DNA of 64,000 nt from G965202915 sp965202915. Its GTDB lineage: Bacteria; Pseudomonadota; Gammaproteobacteria; Eutrophobiales; Eutrophobiaceae. Shown here in pieces: positions 8,665-16,030 of the stretch. A program made the position numbers and the translations under genes. Position 1 is the stretch's first letter, and every line of letters starts with the position of its first letter. The notes beneath the pieces are model-generated. The model was given only the letters and a program-made list of their open reading frames with translations. It ran no database searches and was not told where the DNA came from. The DNA lies in contig OZ241847.1 in assembly GCA_965202915.1 (NCBI GenBank), forward strand, positions 434,001-498,000, in the 5' to 3' direction.

Positions 8665-9773
8665 TGTTGGTTTACCTCACTTATAAGTTGCATGTATTGA
8701 TCTATAGATGACTCGGCGGAAAACTCTCCCCCCCGAGCAATCAAAAACTCTGGATTTGTCGGGTTGTCTAATGTGGCCACCATAGCCTTTGCCAACATCT
8801 GCCAGTCACCTACTGGTACCAATCGACCATACTTGCCATCATCTAATATAGCCCTCGGTCCATTGGGACAGTCGGTACTCACCACTGGTGTTCCGCATGC
8901 CATCGCTTGCACAAGGGTGTTGGCGAAAGCCTCGAAACGGGATGATAGCACGAATAACGATGCCTTTGCCATGTATGCAAAGACATTGAGCTGAAATCCT
9001 GGAAAATCAATGTCATCAGTGATGCCCAATTCCTTGGCAAGTGCTATAAGGCTCCCCCTGTCCCCCCCTTCTCCCAGCACCACTAGATGTACTCGCCGGA
9101 GCTTCACTACCTCTGCGAATGCGCGGAGTAGGGTGACTTGGTCTTTTTCTGGTTCCAGCCGACCAGCGGTTAATATGACGGGTATGCCCTTGTCCTTGAA
9201 CCAGGGATGTTCCACTTTTGCGGTCGCTTTTTCGGCGTGCTCAGGCCAAACGATAGGGTTTTTGACAACCTTTATCAAACAGGTGCTATCATCGGGTAGA
9301 TAGTTTCGCTGCAGATCATCCAATGTTTCCTGTGAGTTAACGATAATTGCATCGGCAGATGGTAAGATGTGTTTTACCAGCTTGCCTACTACTCTATTCT
9401 TCCAGTTACCACTGGCAAACTCTGCCACTGGTATACTTGCCAAGCGCACTATCACGCGCAGATTGTCACCTAATATTTTTTTTGCAATCAACGCATTGAA
9501 ATTGGCGACGCCCAAGGTTGAAATTAGTATATTGGGTTTCTCCATACGTAGATGGTGGAGCAGACTGGGCAGAGCCGTAGCACTCCGCCATGCACCCAGG
9601 TCGACCATTTTTACCTGATTTGATAACAGTTTACGGTATACCCCTTCGGCGCGGGTAAGCACCAGGTAGGTGGATACGCCGCGCAGAGTAAGGCCTCTGG
9701 CAAGGTCTAACATGGCTCGCTCCGCACCACCTCCTGCGAGGGTGGGTAGGTATATGGCTATTTTACCGGAAAT
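8655..9773 (-). CDS. GT4-family glycosyltransferase with a probable ATT start
   Basis: The protein is a family-4 GT-B glycosyltransferase. The C-terminal domain has IPVILTAGRLEPEKDQVTLL (donor-binding strand) and SSRFEAFANTLVQAMACGTP (the E-x7-E-like region). The usual N-terminal strand and glycine loop, GKIAIYLPTLAGGGAERAML, lies upstream of the first ATG (9713), so that ATG cannot be the natural start. No ATG, GTG or TTG exists between this motif and the in-frame stop upstream. The best candidate is ATT at 9771-9773. It lies one base after the stop of the upstream glycosyltransferase and 7 bases after AAGGGA. That gives 372 residues. A lost start codon is the alternative. Confidence 0.75.
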   Translation of the reverse strand: MSGKIAIYLPTLAGGGAERAMLDLARGLTLRGVSTYLVLTRAEGVYRKLLSNQVKMVDLGAWRSATALPSLLHHLRMEKPNILISTLGVANFNALIAKKILGDNLRVIVRLASIPVAEFASGNWKNRVVGKLVKHILPSADAIIVNSQETLDDLQRNYLPDDSTCLIKVVKNPIVWPEHAEKATAKVEHPWFKDKGIPVILTAGRLEPEKDQVTLLRAFAEVVKLRRVHLVVLGEGGDRGSLIALAKELGITDDIDFPGFQLNVFAYMAKASLFVLSSRFEAFANTLVQAMACGTPVVSTDCPNGPRAILDDGKYGRLVPVGDWQMLAKAMVATLDNPTNPEFLIARGGEFSAESSIDQYMQLISEVNQHCN

Positions 9774-9774
9774 G

Positions 9775-10869
9775 TTACTGTCCCTTCCCGCTGGCTATCA
9801 CAGTAAGAGCGTCCACATATCGCTGCGGAGCATGCTCCAAGACTACCAGTTTATAACTATGCTGCCCCATCTCCATCAACCTTTCTCGGCAGCGCAGTAT
9901 CCTGTCCATGTGGGATTCCAAATCATCCAGGTTATTGCTACGGAATACAAACCCATTCTTGTCAGGGTGGACATAGCATTGTGTGCCGTTGGAGTCGCTA
10001 CATATTACCGGGAGAGAGTGGGACATCGCCTCCAGCAGTGAAACTGCCCCCGGTTCATCATGACTGGCCAGGACAAATAAATCGTGGAGTGCATATTCCT
10101 TCTGTATTTCGGAGAACGATAGACCCGTCTTGAAATTTACACGGTCGTCCAAACCGATGTGCTTGCTGTACCGTTTTACTGATGTAAATTCCTGCTGTCG
10201 TTCTGGTGTGGAAGAGGATTCGCCAATGATCGTGACACGAATCGGGTAGCGTGTCGCAAGCCTGCTAACAGCATCCAGAAATAGGCGATGATTCTTGCGC
10301 CGTTCAAACTTGCCCACACTTAGAATGTTGACCATGTCCCCGGCAAACCATTGCTTTACCCGAGGACAAGTCTGCGGTTCAATGACAAAAGGAACATAGT
10401 GTAGATCAACAAAGGCTGGTTTATACCGATTAGAATTACCCAGAACGGGCGTTATCCAAGCCGCGTTTACTATTCGGAGTGTGCCCTTGCGCACCCACGC
10501 CTTCCACCTGTTCGTCCGTTCGCACTGTGGCGTCTGAGTATAGAAAATTACCCTGGTGCCTATTAGTTTGGATATCAGGATGGCCAGCAACCCATACGCG
10601 GTTCTAGGGTCTCGGATAATCACTGCCGATGGTCGTTGTCGTTGCATTTCGCGCCAGAGCTTGAGAATTGGTGGAATGCCGATCATGCTGTACATTGATG
10701 AGTATCCCAGTATCGTCGGATGCAATGCAGCGTATTCCTCACTTTGTCCCCGGGTAAGCGCCAGGAACGAGACTTCATGACCTGCCTGTATGAGTGCTTT
10801 AACAGGGAAATGCTGATTAGTATGGTATCTGGGGGCTGTATAAACAAATCGCATACTGCTCACTGTCAC
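9775..10869 (-). CDS. GT4-family glycosyltransferase
   Basis: The 364-residue product is a GT-B glycosyltransferase. The N-terminus MRFVYTAPRYHTNQHFPVKA lacks the common GG loop but fits a first beta strand. The C-terminal domain has VNILSVGKFERRKNHRLFLD and LFVLASHDEPGAVSLLEAMS followed by LPVI, the family-4 donor-site signature. Start is GTG at 10869 or the ATG five codons later at 10854, which fits the beta strand better. It ends one base before the probable start of the next glycosyltransferase. A good sigma-70-type promoter lies about 160 bases upstream. Substrates are unknown. Confidence 0.82.
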   Translation of the reverse strand: MTVSSMRFVYTAPRYHTNQHFPVKALIQAGHEVSFLALTRGQSEEYAALHPTILGYSSMYSMIGIPPILKLWREMQRQRPSAVIIRDPRTAYGLLAILISKLIGTRVIFYTQTPQCERTNRWKAWVRKGTLRIVNAAWITPVLGNSNRYKPAFVDLHYVPFVIEPQTCPRVKQWFAGDMVNILSVGKFERRKNHRLFLDAVSRLATRYPIRVTIIGESSSTPERQQEFTSVKRYSKHIGLDDRVNFKTGLSFSEIQKEYALHDLFVLASHDEPGAVSLLEAMSHSLPVICSDSNGTQCYVHPDKNGFVFRSNNLDDLESHMDRILRCRERLMEMGQHSYKLVVLEHAPQRYVDALTVIASGKGQ

Positions 10870-11027
10870 GCTGTACCCGCCATTCTTATTCTAATTCTGT
10901 TCCAGCAAGCGGCTTCCAGAGAAAGCTATCATCGTTATAGCTAACCGCACGAAGACCTGCGAAGAATCTCGATAGACTATTGTTCCCACCACTATATATA
11001 ATTCTGGATTAACCTTACAAACCATTT

Positions 11028-11055
11028 ATTATACTGTTTAACGGTGCATTATCAA
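11028..11055 (-). promoter_or_regulatory. Sigma-70-type promoter inside the polysaccharide cluster
   Basis: On the minus strand TTGATA (11050-11055) and TATAAT (11028-11033) are separated by 16 bases. They lie in the unusually long gap (10870-11146) between two glycosyltransferase genes and face the gene at 10869. This suggests that the last four genes of the cluster have their own transcription start with a leader of about 150 bases. The rest of the gap holds no gene I can support. Confidence 0.6.
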
Positions 11056-11146
11056 ATGGGGACCACTTTGCATCTGACGGAAGTTAGCATTTATCCCAGA
11101 GCGGTGCTGGACGTCCATACAGATGTATTGGCCTAAATCGCACTGC

Positions 11147-12211
11147 TCAAGTATCTAGCAGAGGCTGATACACCTCTTTATGGTACCTGTTCGTAATGAC
11201 ACTCCAGTCATGACGCCGGGCCAGTGACAAGGCGTTATTGGTTACCCATAGGCGCAATTCGTTGTTTTCCAGAACCCTCACTGCATTTTCCGTCAGATTA
11301 TCCGCATCTTCCACTTCAGCTAGAAAACCATTTATTCCATCCTGGATAAAGTCGACGCACATCCCCACACGAGTCGACACCAGTGGTACGCCACTTGCCA
11401 TCGTTTCCATTAAAGCCATCGGGCCTCCTTCGTCCCGCGAGGCAATGATGTAGAGGTCTAGTGCCCAGTAATAACGGGGTATTTCCCAGTAGGTTTTCAG
11501 GTTGACGTGCCGATAGGGCACCTGCAATCTCTCCAGCCCCGCCTTGATGTATCCCCGCGCAGGTCCAGTCAGCAGAACACACAACTCACAATCGTGTCGG
11601 AGGCGCTTGATGACCTGTAGGAAAGTATCCGGTCCTTTCACCCATTTGGGTTGCATGCCCTCGCCCCAACCAACACCGTCTTTCTGGAAAGAACCAACGC
11701 AGTAAGCAGTAGCAGGGATATTCAACTGCCGGCGCACATCTGCACGCTGCCCCGGTGTGGGTGGACGAAAAAGTTGAGTGTCTATTCCATGTGGGATGCA
11801 GATCAATTTATCAGGATGGATGCCCTCGTTGAGCAACATTTCTACGCCGATCTTGGAGTGAGTGATGATTTTATCCATGTAAGGGTTGGCTTCTATCATC
11901 CTGTTTAGCCTCTGGGGGAACCTTGGGTTTGACCTTTGTCCATGTGTCCAGGTTATCACTTGCCTATTGGAAGCGTGTACCCTTAAGTACAGTCTCTCAT
12001 TTAAAACCGCCGTCGGTGCGCTAAAATGGACCAACGACCTTCGGATACCGTGCCAGAAACAACTCGCCCCAAAAGTATAGTGCTGCTTTAGGTGGTGGCT
12101 AATGTAACTACCAATGATAGCGAGCACCCAATTTTTTCGGTTACATAAATCACAGGTGGCTTTATCCATTGGTGTTGTCGGGAGAGCAGGGCGATGCCAG
12201 AGTACAAACAT
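11147..12211 (-). CDS. GT4-family glycosyltransferase
   Basis: The product is a GT-B glycosyltransferase. The linker and donor domain contain HGIDTQLFRPPTPGQRADVR and LYIIASRDEGGPMALMETMA followed by SGVPLVS, the family-4 E-x7-E signature. The start is uncertain. The frame is open to 12310 and overlaps the upstream gene, but the first part of that extension is not family-like. ATG 12211 (MFVLWHRPAL) gives 354 residues. GTG 12244 (VCIYRCGYTGRM) would add a possible first strand. Neither has a clear ribosome binding site. An N-terminal pair of Cys codons (CDLC) is unusual for the family. It is the last gene before the 276-base gap. Confidence 0.78.
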   Translation of the reverse strand: MFVLWHRPALPTTPMDKATCDLCNRKNWVLAIIGSYISHHLKQHYTFGASCFWHGIRRSLVHFSAPTAVLNERLYLRVHASNRQVITWTHGQRSNPRFPQRLNRMIEANPYMDKIITHSKIGVEMLLNEGIHPDKLICIPHGIDTQLFRPPTPGQRADVRRQLNIPATAYCVGSFQKDGVGWGEGMQPKWVKGPDTFLQVIKRLRHDCELCVLLTGPARGYIKAGLERLQVPYRHVNLKTYWEIPRYYWALDLYIIASRDEGGPMALMETMASGVPLVSTRVGMCVDFIQDGINGFLAEVEDADNLTENAVRVLENNELRLWVTNNALSLARRHDWSVITNRYHKEVYQPLLDT

Positions 12212-12260
12212 CCGCCCAGTGTACCCACACCGATAGATGCACACCGGCGGACAGTCATCA

Positions 12261-13484
12261 TCATGTGCTACACTTCGTTCCGGTTGTGCAGGGCAAGTGC
12301 ATGGAGACAACCTTATAGTAAAGCGAGATATGGTCTGCTATTGCACGGGAAACTGAAAATTGCTTTACCACTGTCGCAGCATTTTCAGTCAAACGCTTTC
12401 GTAGCTCGGTATCTTTATATAGCCTCACCAAGGCTTCTGCAATCTTGGTTACATTCGTTGGAGGAATTAGCAGCCCATTATGTTCATGTTCAACGATTTC
12501 AGGAACACCCCCAACGCGGCTAGCCGCTATGGCTGTCCCAAACTTCATCGCTTCCAGTAGCGAGATAGAGAAGCTCTCGAAATGAGATGTCAAGCAGTAG
12601 ATATCGCTGGTACGGAAATATAAGTGTTTCCTCGGGCCAGTAATTTCTCCGATTATGTCAACATCCTTCTTCAGTCCCAAGGCGTTAATCAGTTGAACAA
12701 TTCGTTTCCTACCGCTACCAGGGCAGGCTAGCCTTAGCTTAGCATAATCGATCGAGGGCTTTGCCATGGCGAAGGCTTTAACTAATGAGTCCAGATTCTT
12801 TATCTTCCGGGTGCTGCTGAGAGAAAGTATATTAAAAGTTTTGCCATTGGGAGCGCTTGTAGTGCACGCATTTCCATGAAGAGGGGAATAATAGCCTGGA
12901 TCCACTTCGAAATCATATTCAGCCCAACTGGGAATAACATTAGGTATTACCACGGTTTTATCGTTGGGCGTGCCGGCAGCGATGGCCCAGTCACGCATAG
13001 CTTTACTAGGCAAAACATGAGCGGCTAGCCGCTTGGTACACATTTCAGTGAGAAATTTCCCGCCTGGTGAATGTACTCGGCCATAATCCCATTGTGGTAA
13101 ATTTACGATGTCATGCCCGTGTGATGTAACGATAATTGCCACCGGCATGCGTATCAGGCGGCTGGCTGCAAGAACCCACAAACCATCTGGCCTTACTGCG
13201 TGGCAATGAACAATATCCGGCCTGATTTTTATCAGCAGGCTTGCCAGACTGGTCACAATCCTCGCCCTTCCTTTAGTCTCAGTGAGTGCCAAATCGTGAG
13301 CCGTTATATTGGTAAAGCTCGCATATGGCACTGAGCTCGCGTTAGGATAAGCAAAATGCGCCTGAATATCGTTTTGTTTTTCCAGATGACGGTTTAGGCC
13401 ATCAAGGAACCATTTCAATTCATACTGTAGCCCTCCAACCGTTGGCAGAAAAGTGCTAGTCAGGAACAAGACTTTGGGGTACAT
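12261..13484 (-). CDS. GT4-family glycosyltransferase
   Basis: Family-4 glycosyltransferase of about 407 residues. The start ATG at 13484 is chosen because the protein then begins MYPKVLFLTSTFLPTVGGLQ, a normal first strand and GG loop. A longer frame to 13544 only overlaps the upstream gene. The C-terminal domain has FNILSLSSTRKIKNLDSLVK and IYCLTSHFESFSISLLEAMK with the E-x7-E pattern, then GGVPEIVEHEHNGLL. The start lies 25 bases after the stop of the upstream glycosyltransferase. The enzyme should act at the cytoplasmic face of the inner membrane on the growing glycan; the linkage is not predictable. Confidence 0.85.
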   Translation of the reverse strand: MYPKVLFLTSTFLPTVGGLQYELKWFLDGLNRHLEKQNDIQAHFAYPNASSVPYASFTNITAHDLALTETKGRARIVTSLASLLIKIRPDIVHCHAVRPDGLWVLAASRLIRMPVAIIVTSHGHDIVNLPQWDYGRVHSPGGKFLTEMCTKRLAAHVLPSKAMRDWAIAAGTPNDKTVVIPNVIPSWAEYDFEVDPGYYSPLHGNACTTSAPNGKTFNILSLSSTRKIKNLDSLVKAFAMAKPSIDYAKLRLACPGSGRKRIVQLINALGLKKDVDIIGEITGPRKHLYFRTSDIYCLTSHFESFSISLLEAMKFGTAIAASRVGGVPEIVEHEHNGLLIPPTNVTKIAEALVRLYKDTELRKRLTENAATVVKQFSVSRAIADHISLYYKVVSMHLPCTTGTKCST

Positions 13485-13509
13485 TGGTGTTAGAAAGCAG
13501 TGTAACGGG

Positions 13510-14538
13510 CTAGTCTCGCGCCACTGGATAATTGGCAATGGCATAGCGAAACGCTGTCAGGTATTCCTGTGCCGCACGGTCGATAAGGAATTCATTTCGA
13601 TGCCGCAATACCTTCTTGCGCAGCTCATCGTACCGCTCTCGCATGGTGTTAACGGCGGTGGCGGGATCATTGCTTAAAGGGATGCCGTATTTGCCGGACA
13701 GTTCACGATTGCCACCGGAATCTCGGTAGATAACGGGCAGGCCACTGGCCAGTGCTTCTATCATACTATTGGAGCAGGGTTCGTTCCATGCCGCATGCAC
13801 CATCACGTGGGATGTACGTAGGATTGCGGCAAGTTCCTCCGATTTTTTTGCTCCGACCCGCTTAACCTGTTTTGGATCAATTTGGGCCGGCCAGTTTCCC
13901 ACAAAGGTTAGCTTGATGTCAGGCAAGCACGATATTTCAGCCAATGTAGTAAACCCTTTCCTTGGGTTGTTAGACCAGGATGTGGCAACTAATTGAAATG
14001 GTCCATCATCTGGCGTTATACTCTCATCGGGAAGAAATATCTGTGGGTCAATGGCGTTCTTGATCACCCGGTAGTTTGCCGGCGGTTCTGCATTCGAATA
14101 CTTGGTGAAAGTTGTTTGGCAAAACTTAGACTGGAAAATCGTATAGTCCGTCAGTCGATTTATGGCGAACATCATGGTGTCTGTTTGAGTCTTATACCCC
14201 CCCCGCGTCAGGTTGGGCACGCCATCAACACGATGAATCAGTATTGGCCCCGTTCGTTTCCGTTGCAAGTGTAGCCACACTGGCAACAAGTTACCCAACA
14301 GAGTAAATTTGCCTGCTTGCCGCAACTGAGCGATCTTGCGTGGGCGTAAATACCGACCTGGCCCTTCATGAAATCCTGATATCAGGACAACTTGCGTGGT
14401 CAATGTGGGTTGCATGGTGACCCGGTGTCCCATCCGTTTCAATTCCACTGCAAGGGCTCGCAAAAACTGGTTTCCCCCGCCCCAGGGCTGATCTGTGTAT
14501 CGGTACAAAATACATATTTCAATAGGTGTGTCTGGCAT
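13510..14538 (-). CDS. GT4-like glycosyltransferase
   Basis: The 342-residue protein starts IEICILYRYTDQPWGGGNQF, with a GGGNQF loop typical of a subgroup of GT-B enzymes. Its C-terminal domain has PFQLVATSWSNNPRKGFTTL and VMVHAAWNEPCSNSMIEALA followed by SGLPVIYRDSGGNREL, which is the donor-binding signature. A run of eight C at 14197-14204 encodes part of LTRGGYKT and could slip. The gene is followed by a close neighbour in the same direction, so it is part of the polysaccharide operon. Confidence 0.8.
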   Translation of the reverse strand: MPDTPIEICILYRYTDQPWGGGNQFLRALAVELKRMGHRVTMQPTLTTQVVLISGFHEGPGRYLRPRKIAQLRQAGKFTLLGNLLPVWLHLQRKRTGPILIHRVDGVPNLTRGGYKTQTDTMMFAINRLTDYTIFQSKFCQTTFTKYSNAEPPANYRVIKNAIDPQIFLPDESITPDDGPFQLVATSWSNNPRKGFTTLAEISCLPDIKLTFVGNWPAQIDPKQVKRVGAKKSEELAAILRTSHVMVHAAWNEPCSNSMIEALASGLPVIYRDSGGNRELSGKYGIPLSNDPATAVNTMRERYDELRKKVLRHRNEFLIDRAAQEYLTAFRYAIANYPVARD

Positions 14539-14606
14539 ATCTAAATGAATGATTAGCTATTACTGTGTCTGTATAGACTGGGGGCATTAATGTTGTATTA
14601 AGTTGG

Positions 14607-15740
14607 CTATGGGTAACTGAGTCGCCAACCCAGTCTCTCCCTGAGACCAAGCAGTTCCAGTGCTATGGCGCATGCCCAGGTAAACATCACGGTGCCGTGC
14701 ATATCGCTCTGCCGCTTGCCCAGGCTGACCAGTACGCCGTAGTACGCTGGCTGGGCTCGATTCAAATGGAAGGAAAAGCCACCATCTGTTTGGTGGTAGC
14801 CAACGATTTTTGTAAGCGTATTTAATGCATATTCCCGTAGCTCGGCGAGGCGGTAATCAGGACAGGCCAGACTCGCTTGATGCAGAACATACAGCTTGTT
14901 CAGTATGCCACATCCATGCTTATCTTCAGCGTTGCTTAGGGTGTAATCAATGAGTCGCTTCGGGTATGGGACAGTACGCCCCGCCCAGTGGTATGCCGTC
15001 AGCATCTTCATTGCGCCGTTTATTCTGGCTGAGGGGCTGATTGCACCCACCCCCCAGGTGCCTGTCTCAGCATCCAGGAAGTGATCGGTTGCCTCAAAGG
15101 CCGCGTCCAGCAACCCGGATTGGGATGAGGAAAGTTTCGTTGTGTCACCGGCCTGCATCGCAGTGAATGCTATCAAATGGCTGGCATGACTGCCAGCACC
15201 CCACGGCTTTGTCCAATCCAATTTTCTTATGAAATCGCTCACCATGGATTTGTTATGCCAGTGCGCCGGGGTTGAGTACTTGGGGGGGGAACCCAACAGT
15301 ATCAGAAGCGCTGTTGATTGTCTGGTTTCTGCCCTTATAAGATCGAGTCTATCCCTGCGCATGCTACTCAGCGCATCCAAAAACCGCCCATTTTTTGCTA
15401 AGATGAGTCGCTTGTCGTACCCTATTCGGTTCCACATCCACTTGTCAATAAACTCGCCATTGTGTGTTTGAAAAGATTTGATAAACCGGATGCATCCTCC
15501 TCTGGTAGCGGCCGACCAATCTGGCCAGGCACCAATGTGCCAAGCACTCTTAGCCGCAAAGCAGGTTACCCCCATGCCCCGCTTTCCATCTATTGGCGCC
15601 AAACGCCGACTTCGACAAAAGCGGAATCGGCCGGGAGACAGGCCCTTTCCCATCTCATCAAGCCACAGGCCAACGGATGTTTTGATGGCGTTGGCAATAT
15701 TTGTTGGATTCAAAGTGTCAATATGCAACATCTTTGTCAT
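14607..15740 (-). CDS. Unrecognised 377-residue protein of the polysaccharide cluster
   Basis: I do not recognise a family with certainty. The protein has no signal peptide or membrane helix. Its second half has repeated short helical segments with motifs such as ETGTWGVGAISPSARINGAM and YHQTDGGFSFHLNRAQPAYYG. These resemble the DGGF-type turns of alpha/alpha-barrel proteins (prenyltransferase/terpene-cyclase or glycan-lyase-like folds). It is the first gene of the minus-strand cluster, with AAGGA 12 bases before ATG 15740. Such barrels in glycan clusters are often modifying enzymes, but this is inference. A run of eight G lies at 15282-15289 in the coding sequence. Confidence 0.6.
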   Translation of the reverse strand: MTKMLHIDTLNPTNIANAIKTSVGLWLDEMGKGLSPGRFRFCRSRRLAPIDGKRGMGVTCFAAKSAWHIGAWPDWSAATRGGCIRFIKSFQTHNGEFIDKWMWNRIGYDKRLILAKNGRFLDALSSMRRDRLDLIRAETRQSTALLILLGSPPKYSTPAHWHNKSMVSDFIRKLDWTKPWGAGSHASHLIAFTAMQAGDTTKLSSSQSGLLDAAFEATDHFLDAETGTWGVGAISPSARINGAMKMLTAYHWAGRTVPYPKRLIDYTLSNAEDKHGCGILNKLYVLHQASLACPDYRLAELREYALNTLTKIVGYHQTDGGFSFHLNRAQPAYYGVLVSLGKRQSDMHGTVMFTWACAIALELLGLRERLGWRLSYP

Positions 15741-16030
15741 CTATGGTTAGGTTCCTTCAAAGTAACTATCGTCGATTTGTTTTTGCATTAAAGTCAAGGG
15801 ATTAACTTGTCAATTTCACAGAGCTGTAGCAATAGCGCCCCATCGATTAAGACAGTATCATCGAATCCGATCCTCTGCAAGTCAGTGTATGGGTTCATAA
15901 CCTATGGTATGCCGGGTGGTGAACAGGCAGCGATGGTAAAAGGATGCATGGCGCCAGGGCATAATGGCACCATTCGATCTGGTGAAACACCCGCTACCTG
16001 GCCAACGCATGGGCAATCCGCTGGTGAGTA
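15741..16030. other. Intergenic region upstream of the polysaccharide cluster
   Basis: These 290 bases separate the DUF2339 gene from the cluster. A TTGACA on the minus strand at about 15800 is followed at 17 bases by a poor -10 match, so a cluster promoter is likely here but cannot be placed firmly. No coding feature is supported. Confidence 0.35.
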
